DNA from: Marinigracilibium pacificum
GTDB lineage: Bacteria > Bacteroidota > Bacteroidia > Cytophagales > Cyclobacteriaceae
Reading direction: 5' to 3'
Assembly (NCBI RefSeq): GCF_012926615.1
Contig: NZ_JABBNU010000002.1
Span: forward strand, 372,001 to 436,000
DNA: 64,000 nt
Of the stretch, positions 18,850 to 28,365 are shown piece by piece. Each line of letters starts with the position of its first letter. The stretch's first letter is position 1. The translations under genes were made by a program, and so were the position numbers. Under the pieces are notes generated by a model. That model made no database searches. It saw nothing but the letters and a program-made list of their open reading frames with translations, and had not been told where the DNA came from.

Positions 18850-19707
18850 TTACAGGTTCATTGAACCTAATTTTCCACTCTGAAAGTCCATTATTGCCTG
18901 ATTAATTTCTTCTGCAGTATTCATTACAAACGGACCGTGGGCGAATATAGGCTCATTGAATGGTTTTCCAAAACAAAATATTAATATACTTTCTTCTAAA
19001 GCTTCAAAAATTATTTCATCCCCTTCCTGAGTCAGTTCTATTAGTTGATGAGTTGAAACTTCCTGGTTGTTTATTTCAATCTTGCCATTGATCACATAAA
19101 GCAGTACCTGAGAGCCTTCAGACATGGATTTTTGAAAATTACCACCTGCTTTTAATGTTATTGTTGAAGTGAAGAGATTTGTGAGTGATTTAACAGGACC
19201 CTCAACATTATTGAATTCTCCTGAAACCATCTGAACCTCTCCAAGTCCGTCTTCTGTTTTAACAATTGGTATTTTTTCTTTTTGAAGACCAATATATTTT
19301 GGTTCAGTCATTTTTAAATGAGAAGGCAAATTGAACCAAAGCTGGATAACTTCTTCCTTACCTCCATTCTTTTTGAAATCATCAGACGAAACTTCGGCAT
19401 GAATAAGTCCGCTACCAGCAGTCATCCACTGTATACCTCCCTTTGTTATGACGCTTTCGCCGGTTACTGAGTCTTTGTGAGTAATGTCACCATGAAGAAC
19501 GAAGGTCAATGTTTCAAAGCCACGATGGGGATGGGGACCAAATGGTAAACCGTTGTTATTCGGGCCATATTCTTGTGGGCCATGATGATTTAGAAATAAA
19601 AACGGATCCAGGTTATTTATGGATTGAGTAGGCATTGCTCTCCATGTTTTTAAATCAGCAATTGGGTCGTAAACTGCGTTATGGATAGCTCTGATTTCTT
19701 TTTTCAT
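18850..19707 (-). CDS. Pirin family protein
   Basis: A 285-residue bicupin. The N-terminal cupin has the metal-binding set of pirins (GPHPHRGFETLTFVLHG, then HKDS, and a Glu in HAEVSSDDF); the second cupin lacks a clear metal site, as is usual. Some bacterial pirins are quercetin dioxygenases, others regulate metabolic enzymes; the sequence does not separate these. Cytoplasmic. It is preceded by an SRPBCC gene on the same strand with a 50-bp gap and followed by a strong terminator. Confidence 0.9.
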   Translation of the reverse strand: MKKEIRAIHNAVYDPIADLKTWRAMPTQSINNLDPFLFLNHHGPQEYGPNNNGLPFGPHPHRGFETLTFVLHGDITHKDSVTGESVITKGGIQWMTAGSGLIHAEVSSDDFKKNGGKEEVIQLWFNLPSHLKMTEPKYIGLQKEKIPIVKTEDGLGEVQMVSGEFNNVEGPVKSLTNLFTSTITLKAGGNFQKSMSEGSQVLLYVINGKIEINNQEVSTHQLIELTQEGDEIIFEALEESILIFCFGKPFNEPIFAHGPFVMNTAEEINQAIMDFQSGKLGSMNL

Positions 19708-19757
19708 GATAAATATTGTTTAAACAAATAAACGGAAGGAGATAAATAATGTTTAAA

Positions 19758-20258
19758 TCAATCAAGGTGTAGTTTAGTGTTTTTATTTCTCAGATCTACT
19801 CCACCCTGAACAATTGAGTTCATATTAGCAAGGTAGAAGGTCCAGCCTGTCTTACAGTCTACATGAAAATTCACTTCTGTTTCAGAAACAGGAGGGATGT
19901 TATCTTGAGTTAAAGTTACTATAGTAGTGCTTTCTTCAATTCCAATTGTAACAGTTACAATTCCGGCTTTTCCGAAGGTAAATCTCATGTGATTTTTTCC
20001 ATTCAGCTCAAGGATTTCGCCATGTTCAACAACCGTGTCCGGGTATCCGTGCCATAACCACTTATAGGTATCACCAACCTGAATATCTTCATGAGGATCT
20101 CGTTTTTCTCCATTGGAGCTTGTGAATTCCGCAAGCCTTAGAAACCATTTTTCAAGCCCTGCTTGTGATGTCCAAAGTTCATAGACTTTATGAACACTAG
20201 CCTGAACAACAGATTTTACTGTGAAATGGCTGTAATCGAATTGTTTTTTATTTGACAT
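19758..20258 (-). CDS. SRPBCC (AHSA1/START-like) domain protein
   Basis: A 166-residue cytoplasmic protein with the helix-grip fold of activator-of-Hsp90-like proteins: VVQASVHKVYELWTSQAGLE, then the central WLWHGYPDTVVEHGEIL strands and the C-terminal CKTGWTFYLANMNSIVQGG helix. Such proteins bind hydrophobic ligands; the ligand is unknown. The start at 20258 (MSNKKQFDYSHF) fits the family better than the frame beginning 15 codons upstream. Confidence 0.82.
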   Translation of the reverse strand: MSNKKQFDYSHFTVKSVVQASVHKVYELWTSQAGLEKWFLRLAEFTSSNGEKRDPHEDIQVGDTYKWLWHGYPDTVVEHGEILELNGKNHMRFTFGKAGIVTVTIGIEESTTIVTLTQDNIPPVSETEVNFHVDCKTGWTFYLANMNSIVQGGVDLRNKNTKLHLD

Positions 20259-20368
20259 GATGGTAAGAGTGAAAGTTATATCTTGATTTATAGTAAGATA
20301 CATTAGGTAATTACTAAAATCCAGATAATTTAGATTCGTTTATCCTAGATGGTTTTACAGAAATCAAG

Positions 20369-21283
20369 TTATAAGGAAAAATCAAACTCAGTCATTTTTT
20401 CTGATAACTTCCATAATCTGTTGGCCTTATATTTATCTTTTGAGTTTGAATTTGAGTCAACTAAAACTGGTTTTCCACTATATTCACGAAAACCTCCGGG
20501 GCCATAATATTCCCCACCTGTAGCATGGGGATCCAAAGCAGCCCTTACGGTTGGTTCTGCTCCTTGTCTGGGATTATTAAATATTAAAGGACCAATTCCT
20601 TTAAATATAGTTTGAGCAAATTCAGGTAAATATCTTCCAAGATTAGTAGTAGATATTCCCGGATGTGCCGCAAGGGAAATAGTATTTTTATTTGAAAGCT
20701 CTGATAATCTACGTTGAAGTTCATATGCAAACATTAAACACGCAAGCTTGCTTTGCCCATATGCTTTTCTTTTGTCATAACCCCTTTGAAAATTAATATC
20801 ATCAAAATATACATCTCCCCATCGGTGAGCCAGACTGCTAAGAGTGATTATTCTTGAATTTTCAGTTTTTAAGATTTTATCAATTAATAATCCTGTAAGT
20901 AGGAAATGAGCCAGATAGTTAACCCCAAATTGAAGTTCAAATCCTTGTTTTGTAGTTTGATAGGGAGGAAACATAACTCCTGCATTGTTTATTAGAAGAT
21001 CAAGCCTGTCATATTTAGAATTAAATTCTGAAGAAAACTTTTTTACAGAATTGAGATCTGAAAGATCAAGGTGGATAATATCAATAAGTGCTGATTTGTG
21101 GTTGTTTTGAAGTTCAGACCTAGCCATTGTAGCTTTGTCAAGATCACGACAGGCCATTATTACGGTGAGGTTTTTTTCTAGTAGAAAGCTACAGGTTTCA
21201 AATCCAAGTCCAACATTTGCACCTGTAACTATTGCTACTTTTCCAGTTTGATCCGGTATTTTTTCAAATATGTATCCTTCCAT
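20369..21283 (-). CDS. Short-chain dehydrogenase/reductase
   Basis: NAD(P)-dependent oxidoreductase, 304 residues. Rossmann cofactor motif TGANVGLGFETC at about 20-31, structural NNAGVM at about 98, and active-site YGQSKLA with the Tyr and Lys; the catalytic Ser is in LSSLAHRWG. The CRDLDKA segment after strand 2 suggests NADP preference. The length and C-terminal part (AAHPGISTTNLGRYLP) resemble retinol-dehydrogenase-like SDRs, but the substrate cannot be read. Apparently a single-gene unit. Confidence 0.9.
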   Translation of the reverse strand: MEGYIFEKIPDQTGKVAIVTGANVGLGFETCSFLLEKNLTVIMACRDLDKATMARSELQNNHKSALIDIIHLDLSDLNSVKKFSSEFNSKYDRLDLLINNAGVMFPPYQTTKQGFELQFGVNYLAHFLLTGLLIDKILKTENSRIITLSSLAHRWGDVYFDDINFQRGYDKRKAYGQSKLACLMFAYELQRRLSELSNKNTISLAAHPGISTTNLGRYLPEFAQTIFKGIGPLIFNNPRQGAEPTVRAALDPHATGGEYYGPGGFREYSGKPVLVDSNSNSKDKYKANRLWKLSEKMTEFDFSL

Positions 21284-21339
21284 TTGATGATTTTGAGATG
21301 ATCTATCTTAAAATACAAAATTGTGGCTGGCAAAAAAAA

Positions 21340-21367
21340 ACGGTTAGCTAATTTTATAGCTAACCGT
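21340..21367 (-). terminator. Intrinsic terminator
   Basis: ACGGTTAGCTA and TAGCTAACCGT form a perfect 11-bp stem with a 6-base loop. The minus strand continues with eight T residues. It ends the lipoprotein/DUF2892 transcript. Confidence 0.88.
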
Positions 21368-21390
21368 CAGGAATACATAGATCGTATTAT

Positions 21391-21840
21391 TTATAATTTT
21401 TCAAATCTCAATGATTCATTACTATCGTTTTCAATTCCAAGATCAAACCTATTTTGATTTTCATAAAGGATGTCCCACACCAAAGTCAAGTTATCAAATT
21501 CGTTTTCCTGGTTAAATTTAATTTCAAGATCTAATTCGTCTAGTTTGTCGTCGTCACCATCACTTGGGTTAGTAATAAGATTCCAGGATCCTGAAAATGC
21601 ATTTAAACCATTTGATGCCATAATTGAGCCATCAGGATTAAACATAAAGAAATAACCATTATAATTTGCAGTGGCAATATTTCCTGAGTCCTTGAATTCA
21701 GTGATTTTCCAATTACCAACAGTCATTTTTCTAATAAACTGATCTGCAGGTGAAGGATTATTGTCTTTGTTACCACATGATACCATTATTGCATATAAGG
21801 CAATCAATGAAATGGCAAATAGCTGTTTAAAAAAATTCAT
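21391..21840 (-). CDS. Hypothetical lipocalin-like lipoprotein
   Basis: A 149-residue lipoprotein: signal MNFFKQLFAISLIALYAIMVSC with Cys22 as the lipidation site. The mature part (VGNWKITEF, FFMFNPDGSIMAS, FSGSWNL, LRFEKL) has the short-strand layout of lipocalin-like domains common in Bacteroidota. It lies 9 bp after the DUF2892 gene. No specific function can be assigned. Confidence 0.75.
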   Translation of the reverse strand: MNFFKQLFAISLIALYAIMVSCGNKDNNPSPADQFIRKMTVGNWKITEFKDSGNIATANYNGYFFMFNPDGSIMASNGLNAFSGSWNLITNPSDGDDDKLDELDLEIKFNQENEFDNLTLVWDILYENQNRFDLGIENDSNESLRFEKL

Positions 21841-21849
21841 CGCTCCAAT

Positions 21850-22053
21850 TTAACTTTTCTTTTTAGTAGATATATTCAGCGGAAAATACAATGGACAGAA
21901 TCCTGTGAAACCGGTTATTAAAAAAATAACAGAAAGAGAAAACAATACCGGACGTATTGAATCACCAACTATATCGGTATAATACAAGATGCCTAAGCCG
22001 ACCGCCAGAATAATCCTGATAGTACGGTCCAAATTTCCCATATTTTTTTTCAT
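21850..22053 (-). CDS. DUF2892 (YgaP-like) small membrane protein
   Basis: A 67-residue protein with two transmembrane helices. The beginning MGNLDRTIRIILAVGLGIL and the end TGFTGFCPLYFPLNIST, with Cys in GFCPLY, match DUF2892, the membrane part of the rhodanese YgaP. No rhodanese domain is attached or nearby. It is followed directly by the lipoprotein gene. Confidence 0.82.
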   Translation of the reverse strand: MKKNMGNLDRTIRIILAVGLGILYYTDIVGDSIRPVLFSLSVIFLITGFTGFCPLYFPLNISTKKKS

Positions 22054-22602
22054 TTTCGTACCATTAACTCGTAATTGTTTGAATTATTATTACCAGTGAA
22101 TAAATAATCGCAAAACATAATAAACAGACGAGAATAAGTTTTATAGCTTTTTTTCTTACCAACAATTTCATTGGATGAGATAGGTTTGATATTGAAAAAA
22201 TCTATTTCTTCCTTTAAATACTTAATAATTAATAAAAATCTTACAAAATACACGGCTCTGAATGTAGGAAGAATAGAATTCCCCGTTGCTGATTTTTAAC
22301 AGCAACGGGTAAATTCATGCTCCCGAATTTTACTATTAACTTTTAGCTCAATTTCACTAAATCAACCAATTGATTAATTGTTAACCGTTTGATTATCATT
22401 AGTTTGTTTAAAAGTCGAAACTAATGTATAATAAAATTGTGTTAAAAGAAAGATTAAATTGAATTTTGTCGTTGTTAATAGTGTTTTTGCGATTTTATTA
22501 GTCTTGATTATAATTTCTATTAGTAAAATTCACTTTTAGCTGATAATAAGTGAGTTAAAGAATGTGATTTATCGTTGTAATACTCTTGAAATTACTCTTC
22601 AT
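22054..22602. other. Intergenic region with a strong hairpin
   Basis: No convincing gene. It holds a perfect 10-bp hairpin, CCCGTTGCTG (22282-22291) with CAGCAACGGG (22300-22309). No T-run follows on either strand, so it is an imperfect candidate for a terminator. The rest is AT-rich and probably contains the promoter of the DUF2892 gene, though I could not fix a box. Confidence 0.5.
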
Positions 22603-23397
22603 TTACTGCTTTTTTTTGCCTACAATCGGTAATGATTTTCTATTATGAAAAGCATGATACAGAGTCAATACAAAAATCACAGCAGCAGCGCTTAAAGCTA
22701 CAAACTTAAGTTCAGGAATCGTATACCAATGTCGAACAGCAATACCATAAAAGGCCCAGATTCCAACCGCAGCAAATTCACGCATATTTCTATTGAAAAT
22801 CATAAATATGTAAATAGCAGTTCCGATTAATATCATAATTATTGTCCAGGAAACTTCAGATAATCCACCAGACCACCCCATGCTATATAAATATGCTGAT
22901 ATATTTGCTATAGTCGCAACAGTTATCCAGCCTGAATAAATGTCTAATGGCCACCAGATTGATATCATATATGCGACCGGGACACTTTTATGTTGCATAT
23001 TTAATTTTAATACAGCTGTTAAGAGCGATACCAGTATTATGACCATAACCAGAATTGATAAACCGGTATATTCCTTAAGCCATACATATACCCATAGTGA
23101 ATTGGCAATATTAGCAACTATTAAATATGGTATTAGTTTTTTTATGGTAGGTTCGATATTTCCTCTAAACCCTTGAATTACCAGATATACAGCTTGAATT
23201 ATTAAACAAAGATAAATTATTCCCCAAATGGCAAAGGTGTAACTGGCTGGGGTAAATAAACTATCATATTTATTACTGACGAGCCCTACATTTTTACCAT
23301 CGATAATTCCTGTGTTTGACAGGTAGTTCCAGTAAATTGTTCCTGATAAAATTAACAGATTGATCAGAGGTAGAATTCTGGTAGTTTTCAAATGCAA
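22603..23397 (-). CDS. TspO/MBR-related tryptophan-rich membrane protein
   Basis: A 264-residue protein with about seven hydrophobic helices and Trp-rich loops. The segment YDSLFTPASYTFAIWGIIYL corresponds to the FTP...W signature of the TspO/peripheral benzodiazepine receptor family; here the protein is longer than classical TspO (about 160). The family binds porphyrins or tetrapyrroles, but this long branch is uncharacterised. The start is a TTG at 23397, because a stop codon is directly upstream and no ATG lies near. Next gene upstream on the strand is another membrane protein 82 bp away. Confidence 0.78.
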   Translation of the reverse strand: MHLKTTRILPLINLLILSGTIYWNYLSNTGIIDGKNVGLVSNKYDSLFTPASYTFAIWGIIYLCLIIQAVYLVIQGFRGNIEPTIKKLIPYLIVANIANSLWVYVWLKEYTGLSILVMVIILVSLLTAVLKLNMQHKSVPVAYMISIWWPLDIYSGWITVATIANISAYLYSMGWSGGLSEVSWTIIMILIGTAIYIFMIFNRNMREFAAVGIWAFYGIAVRHWYTIPELKFVALSAAAVIFVLTLYHAFHNRKSLPIVGKKKQ

Positions 23398-23478
23398 TTA
23401 AGTTTTGTTTTCAGAAGGTAATAAAAAACTTAATTCAAGTCAAAAGATAATTTTCAAACTAGACAAATTCTTTTCTAA

Positions 23479-24111
23479 TTACCATTTATAATCAGTTGAA
23501 AACTTATCTATTTGTTTTGGGGAATAGTTTTCACCCATCATCAAATTAATTTTTGGTTGAAGGAACCAAATACCCAAAAAGTAGAACCAAATCATTAAAA
23601 ATTCTCCGACGTATTCCGAAAAACTCACCGGACGTTGTAATTCGGCAGTTTTAAAAGTTTTTGAGGCAAAATAAATATTATATATACCACAAAATGCCAT
23701 AAATAAATGTACGGGTATTATGATTCCTAATATTATAGGAAATGAGCTTTCATTGTGAAGATAGTCGTTAGAAATAGCTGTTACCAAGGCTGTTAAAAAT
23801 ATCAATAAATATATTACAGGGAATATAAGTGTAAATTTAAAGACATTGGTACTAAGTCTATATTCCACAGGGATTTTACTTTGAAGGCCTTTCCCTACTG
23901 ACCAATACCAGGCAAAAAGAACTCCTAAAGGAAGTAAAACTAAAAACGGAACAAAATATATAATGGGAAATAAAGCTTTATGGCTTGGTTCAATATGGTT
24001 AATGCCTGCCAATACTATATATCCGATTACAACTATCTGAAAGAGAAATGGAATTCCATAAATCGAAATGAATAATTGCCAGTGTTTCGCATTAAGAAAT
24101 TTCTCTTTCAT
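23479..24111 (-). CDS. Hypothetical membrane protein
   Basis: A 210-residue membrane protein with about five helices. The N-terminal NAKHWQLFISIYGIPFLFQ and C-terminal FLGIWFLQPKIN segments recur, as far as I recall, in unnamed Bacteroidota membrane proteins. I place the start at the ATG at 24111 (MKEKFLNAKHW); the frame extends two codons to a TTG. Function unknown. Confidence 0.7.
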   Translation of the reverse strand: MKEKFLNAKHWQLFISIYGIPFLFQIVVIGYIVLAGINHIEPSHKALFPIIYFVPFLVLLPLGVLFAWYWSVGKGLQSKIPVEYRLSTNVFKFTLIFPVIYLLIFLTALVTAISNDYLHNESSFPIILGIIIPVHLFMAFCGIYNIYFASKTFKTAELQRPVSFSEYVGEFLMIWFYFLGIWFLQPKINLMMGENYSPKQIDKFSTDYKW

Positions 24112-24345
24112 GTCCAAAGTTATATTAGGGTCTCTTTATTATACGATTTTCAAGTGTTTCCGGTTTATATACCCGGTTATGTGGTTTTTGGTAAAGATGA
24201 GTGTCATTTATTTGCTTTGGGTTTATTAATAGCTTCATTATAGTTTAATGGACTAATATTTATTAACTTATTTAAAGGATTACATCCTCTAAATTAAGGA
24301 GGTGATTCAAACTTCATCCTAACTCTATACGCTGTATAATGATTC

Positions 24346-25017
24346 ATGCCTAAAAGGTTATTCTTCATAATGAAAATGATTTTTTCTTTAGCGATTATGC
24401 TTTTCGCTAATGATTGTTTAGGTCAAAATTCTGATTCTACAACCACTCCATTTTTAAAAGGGAAATGGATCTCCGGATTATCAGGAACGATTAGTTCTGG
24501 AACAACAATTAGTGATACAACCACTCAAAGAGGATTTAATAACAATTATGGGATTAACTTATCTACAGGTAGGTTTATGAAGGACAGGCTTTTAGTCGGA
24601 GCGATATTTAATGCAACAAGGCAAAACTCCACAGAAATTATTGAAAGGAATGCTGAGCAACTATTTGTTGGGCCGTTAGTTTCATACTATATCTCTAAAA
24701 GTGAACAGGGGTCATTATTTTTTTCTTTGTCACCAGGTTATTCCTCATATCTTGATGAAATAGCAATAGTTCGTAATGGGATCCGTCAGGGTGAAAAAGT
24801 GAAGGGAGATGGTTTTGCCATTTATTTTAGATTTGGATATGCTTATGCAATACATCGGAGGATTTTACTTGAACTTGGTCTTAATATTACTAATTCATGG
24901 ATTAATGCAGAGAGAATTTCCTTTCCTTCAAATGACTCTTCTCAGGATAAACTTCAATTAGGTTCCTTATCCTTTTCTTTTGGGTTTAATGTGCTTCTTG
25001 ATGATTTCTTTTTTTAG
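24346..25017 (+). CDS. Outer-membrane beta-barrel protein
   Basis: A 223-residue exported protein with a signal peptide ending ANDCLGQ. The mature part starts with a Ser/Thr-rich stretch and then shows alternating strands (YGINLSTGRFMKDRLLVGAI, LFFSLSPGYSSYLDE), finishing LLDDFFF with a terminal aromatic residue. This is the pattern of a small eight-stranded OmpA-like/OmpW-like barrel without a peptidoglycan domain. Only 2 bp separate it from the Omp85-like gene downstream, so both are co-transcribed. Confidence 0.72.
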   Translation: MPKRLFFIMKMIFSLAIMLFANDCLGQNSDSTTTPFLKGKWISGLSGTISSGTTISDTTTQRGFNNNYGINLSTGRFMKDRLLVGAIFNATRQNSTEIIERNAEQLFVGPLVSYYISKSEQGSLFFSLSPGYSSYLDEIAIVRNGIRQGEKVKGDGFAIYFRFGYAYAIHRRILLELGLNITNSWINAERISFPSNDSSQDKLQLGSLSFSFGFNVLLDDFFF

Positions 25018-25019
25018 TA

Positions 25020-26117
25020 ATGAAAAGGTTGATGACCATATTGATAATATTTTTTTCTTTTGGATGTTTTGCACAAAAGGAAGAAGCTATTTATCGGTTT
25101 GATACTGCCAGGCTGAAGAAAATAGAGTTTGTAGCCTTGCCTGTTGTTTTCAGTACTCCGGAGACAGGCTTTGGGTTTGGAGGAGGTGGCCAGATATTTA
25201 TACCGGGGCAAAGTAATATTTATAATAACAGGTTGTCTAACATGTTATTTACGGCTATTTACACTACCAATAAGCAATTTATTTTAGATTTAAAGCCACA
25301 GCTTTACTTCGGGAAAGGCAATTACTTTTTTGATATGGCTTATAAGTTCAAGATTTATCCAAATCAATTTTGGGGTATTGGTCCAAATACCCCGGAGTCT
25401 AATGAAGAGTCATATGATATGACTTCACATGAATTCAGAATAGCCCTGCTAAAACGACTTCCCCCAAATCTTAATTTTGGCTTTGAGTACATTTATCAAA
25501 ACCATAATGTTACCGAAGTAGAAGAAGGTGGAATTCTTGATCAGAGAAAAGTATTGGGATATGATAAAGCTGTTATTAGCGGGCTTGGGGTAATCTTCAA
25601 TCTGGATAGTCGTGATGATGTATCATCTCCGTTTTCAGGACATTATTTACAGATGAGTGCCCGGTTTTCAAGTGAAGTCTTTGGAGCCACAACCGGGTTT
25701 AATAAAATAATAACAGATTTAAGAACTTATTTTCCTTTGAATGACCGAAGTATTCTTGCTGCTCAATTTTATTCTGAAAATACCTTTGGTGAAGTTCCGT
25801 TTCAAGGAGCATCATGGTATGGAGGAGGTGACAGAGCGAGGGGATATTTTAAAGGAAGGTTCATTGAGAATCAGATGTATGTTATACAGGCTGAATATAG
25901 ATTAAGGTTTCATCAACGATGGACAGTAGCCGGATTTGGATTAGTCGGAGAGGTAGCTCAATATTCCAGAGAATTTTTCTCTAGTTTAAAGCCTGCAGTA
26001 GGGGGAGGGATTCGATTTAAAATTAAAAAAGATCAATCTACTGTTGTTCGCCTGGATGTAGGGGTTGGAAAAGAACAAGGTGCTAATATTTATTTTGGTG
26101 TAAATGAAGCTTTTTGA
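25020..26117 (+). CDS. BamA/TamA (Omp85) family outer-membrane protein
   Basis: A 365-residue exported protein with a signal peptide ending FGCFAQ. It corresponds to the C-terminal barrel (bacterial surface antigen) of Omp85 proteins: VFSTPETGFGFGGGGQIF at the start, internal DSRDDVSSPFSGHYLQMS and the YGGGDRARGYFKGRF element related to the conserved VRGY/F motif of loop 6. POTRA domains are absent, so it is a short barrel-only form. Such proteins are frequent in Bacteroidota; the role is unknown. It follows the small barrel gene by 2 bp. Confidence 0.82.
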   Translation: MKRLMTILIIFFSFGCFAQKEEAIYRFDTARLKKIEFVALPVVFSTPETGFGFGGGGQIFIPGQSNIYNNRLSNMLFTAIYTTNKQFILDLKPQLYFGKGNYFFDMAYKFKIYPNQFWGIGPNTPESNEESYDMTSHEFRIALLKRLPPNLNFGFEYIYQNHNVTEVEEGGILDQRKVLGYDKAVISGLGVIFNLDSRDDVSSPFSGHYLQMSARFSSEVFGATTGFNKIITDLRTYFPLNDRSILAAQFYSENTFGEVPFQGASWYGGGDRARGYFKGRFIENQMYVIQAEYRLRFHQRWTVAGFGLVGEVAQYSREFFSSLKPAVGGGIRFKIKKDQSTVVRLDVGVGKEQGANIYFGVNEAF

Positions 26118-26142
26118 CTTTATCAAGTTTAGAATTTTTCAT

Positions 26143-27588
26143 TTAGAGAGGGTAATTAGAATAATTATTTATTGTTCTATTTGAGATCTTTTTGATAGAT
26201 TCCAAAGTCTTTTGCAGATCCTTTTCCGGGTTATTATAAAGCATTTTAAAAAACTGCTGTCTGTCTTCAGGGTAAAACAGTTCATAATGAACCGGAATGC
26301 CTATGTTTTCATAACAATTACCCCATGGATCAAAATACAATTCATTAGATATTGAAAAGTACCATCCGTTAGGAAGTTGCTTTTCCAGCGCATCAGAAAT
26401 AGCTCCCTGTGTAGGCGAACCAATTCTAATAAAATTATCAAGACTCATTGAGCATAAGGCCAGGAAATCAGTAGCGCTGGCTGATTGTTGGGAAGTAAGA
26501 AGATACACTGGTTTTAGGTATGGGTCTTGAGATGCAGGTAAATAAATAGGAAGTGGTTCTGTTAGTTTATTCCCTGCACGGGCACATTTACTTGCAACAA
26601 GTTTGTTTTGATCATTAAAGTGTCTTAAAATTTCTATACTAACATCATCGTTTCCTCCTCCGTTAAATCTAACATCCAAAATAACCGCAGGTGTATTTCG
26701 TAGATCACTGATTGCCCTTGATATTATTTTTTTGGTTCCTGCTACTTCTGCATTTGTAGCTTCAAATTCAGACAACTCAGAAATATGATTTAGGTAGGCA
26801 TCAACAAATCCAAATTCTTTTACAACTGAATCGGGTATGTTTAATTTAGCGTTGAGCCACATAGCGTTGACCTGAAGATATCCAAATCCATTTTTCATTA
26901 TTCCCCAACGTATAACTTTAGAATCTTCAGTCAAGTCAGAATCAAGATAGGTACTGGCAATTTTTGAGGCAACAACAAAATCTCCAATTTCCTCAACTTC
27001 ATGAGAATTTGATGATGTATTAGACGTTCGATCTATAACAACATTTACTGGCTCAATATAGCCGTGATTATCTTTTATAGTATCAATTAGCTCTTCCATT
27101 ATTTGGTATAACTCAGATTCAGAAGTGCCTTTGTTTATTTTTTCTTTGAAATCGGGTAAAATAAGCTCAAAATCTATGTAATTGAGATCAAAGTAGGCGT
27201 AATGCTCATTTATAGTTTCTCCAAATACCTCAAAAACATATTCTGGATCTACTTTCCTCAAACTGTCTTTACATATTTTTGGAAGGTTATTAATTCTTAC
27301 GAATTTGTAAATATCAAATCCGATCGAGTATAAAAGTGTATCATTTTTGATTGAAATTGAAGTACTTAATTTGTCAGTTTGTCCTTCTTTTTTAAGACCG
27401 CAGTACGTTGTAGTGTAGTCATAGAAATGGTAGTCTGATGAATCGATAACCAGAATTCTTCCATAGCCAATTGATTGCCAAATTCCATTTTGGTCAATTA
27501 CTTCATTATTTACTTTTTTATTATTACAACTTGAAAGAAATAAAAGAAGCAGGCCAATTACGCAAATAGTTTTAAGCCCAGGACCCAT
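26143..27588 (-). CDS. S41 family peptidase, lipoprotein
   Basis: A 481-residue lipoprotein (signal GLKTICVIGLLLLFLSSC) with a C-terminal-processing-peptidase core. The substrate strand LDVRFNGGGNDD and the nucleophile region LLTSQQSASATDF match S41 enzymes; the catalytic Ser is expected in SASATD. No PDZ domain is obvious between the N-terminal cap and the core. It would act in the periplasm or at the surface. It is the last gene after a DUF4919 protein (75 bp) and another secreted protein. A second S41 gene lies at 31215. Confidence 0.85.
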   Translation of the reverse strand: MGPGLKTICVIGLLLLFLSSCNNKKVNNEVIDQNGIWQSIGYGRILVIDSSDYHFYDYTTTYCGLKKEGQTDKLSTSISIKNDTLLYSIGFDIYKFVRINNLPKICKDSLRKVDPEYVFEVFGETINEHYAYFDLNYIDFELILPDFKEKINKGTSESELYQIMEELIDTIKDNHGYIEPVNVVIDRTSNTSSNSHEVEEIGDFVVASKIASTYLDSDLTEDSKVIRWGIMKNGFGYLQVNAMWLNAKLNIPDSVVKEFGFVDAYLNHISELSEFEATNAEVAGTKKIISRAISDLRNTPAVILDVRFNGGGNDDVSIEILRHFNDQNKLVASKCARAGNKLTEPLPIYLPASQDPYLKPVYLLTSQQSASATDFLALCSMSLDNFIRIGSPTQGAISDALEKQLPNGWYFSISNELYFDPWGNCYENIGIPVHYELFYPEDRQQFFKMLYNNPEKDLQKTLESIKKISNRTINNYSNYPL

Positions 27589-27663
27589 AATAACAAATTA
27601 AGGAGGTTTATTATATAGATTCCCAAACCTTTAGACAGGTTGCATTCCCTATAGAATTATTTT

Positions 27664-28350
27664 TTAGTCAGTTGAAAATTCTGATATTTTGATGAATAAT
27701 CTGGATACATTAAAATATAGTCCATCCAAGTCCAGATCATTTTCTTTAAGAGATAAATAATCGCAGGTTCCAATCAGGCTTTGTTCACCACCAAACTCAA
27801 AACCCACAATATTTAAAATAAAGTATTCATGAGCAGTATACAACACATGAAAAGCTGACTCCTCTTTTAGTCCGTTACCTGTACTGAAAATTGCATCCAG
27901 AATAATGTTTAATCTAACTCGAATCTTATTTGCCATTTCTGTTTTGCCATTTGCATAATAGAAATAGTAAAGGTTATCATGAAGGTGAAGATTAAAAGGT
28001 TCATATTTAAATACCGAATCTGACATAGCAATGAATTTGTCAGATTGAAGGAAGATACTATCTGGTAGGCTTAAAATTGCTCTAATACTATCCATATAAT
28101 CAGGTGAGTCATAAGGAGAGTAATTTTCATGGAAGAAATACCCGTAATAAAGATGTCTGCTCTCATTAAGAGAAAGAGTAGAATCACCTTCTAAGAACCT
28201 TTCCATTAGCCTGTTGTAAAACAGTCCTGAAGTAGAATCATTAATAGATGATTCAATTCTTTCGTAATCTGGTGTGGAATATTTATTCGATTGTGAAAAT
28301 AAATTAAATATTGAGCCAAAAATGATAAGAATGTATATTGAAAATTTCAT
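27664..28350 (-). CDS. DUF4919 family secreted protein
   Basis: A 228-residue protein with a signal peptide ending IFNLFSQ. The YSTPDYERIESSINDS start, followed by YNRLMERFLEGDSTLSLNES and RHLYYGYFFHENYSPYD, is typical of DUF4919, a helical TPR-like Bacteroidota family of unknown function. It starts 15 bp after the upstream secreted-protein gene, so the two form an operon. Confidence 0.8.
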   Translation of the reverse strand: MKFSIYILIIFGSIFNLFSQSNKYSTPDYERIESSINDSTSGLFYNRLMERFLEGDSTLSLNESRHLYYGYFFHENYSPYDSPDYMDSIRAILSLPDSIFLQSDKFIAMSDSVFKYEPFNLHLHDNLYYFYYANGKTEMANKIRVRLNIILDAIFSTGNGLKEESAFHVLYTAHEYFILNIVGFEFGGEQSLIGTCDYLSLKENDLDLDGLYFNVSRLFIKISEFSTD

Positions 28351-28365
28351 TGGTTAGTTTCCGGG

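Noticed and set aside
22050-22253. Minus-strand open frame of 67 codons overlapping the DUF2892 start
   Set aside because: No recognisable protein, Asn/Lys-rich low-complexity translation, and it would occupy the likely promoter region of the DUF2892 gene.
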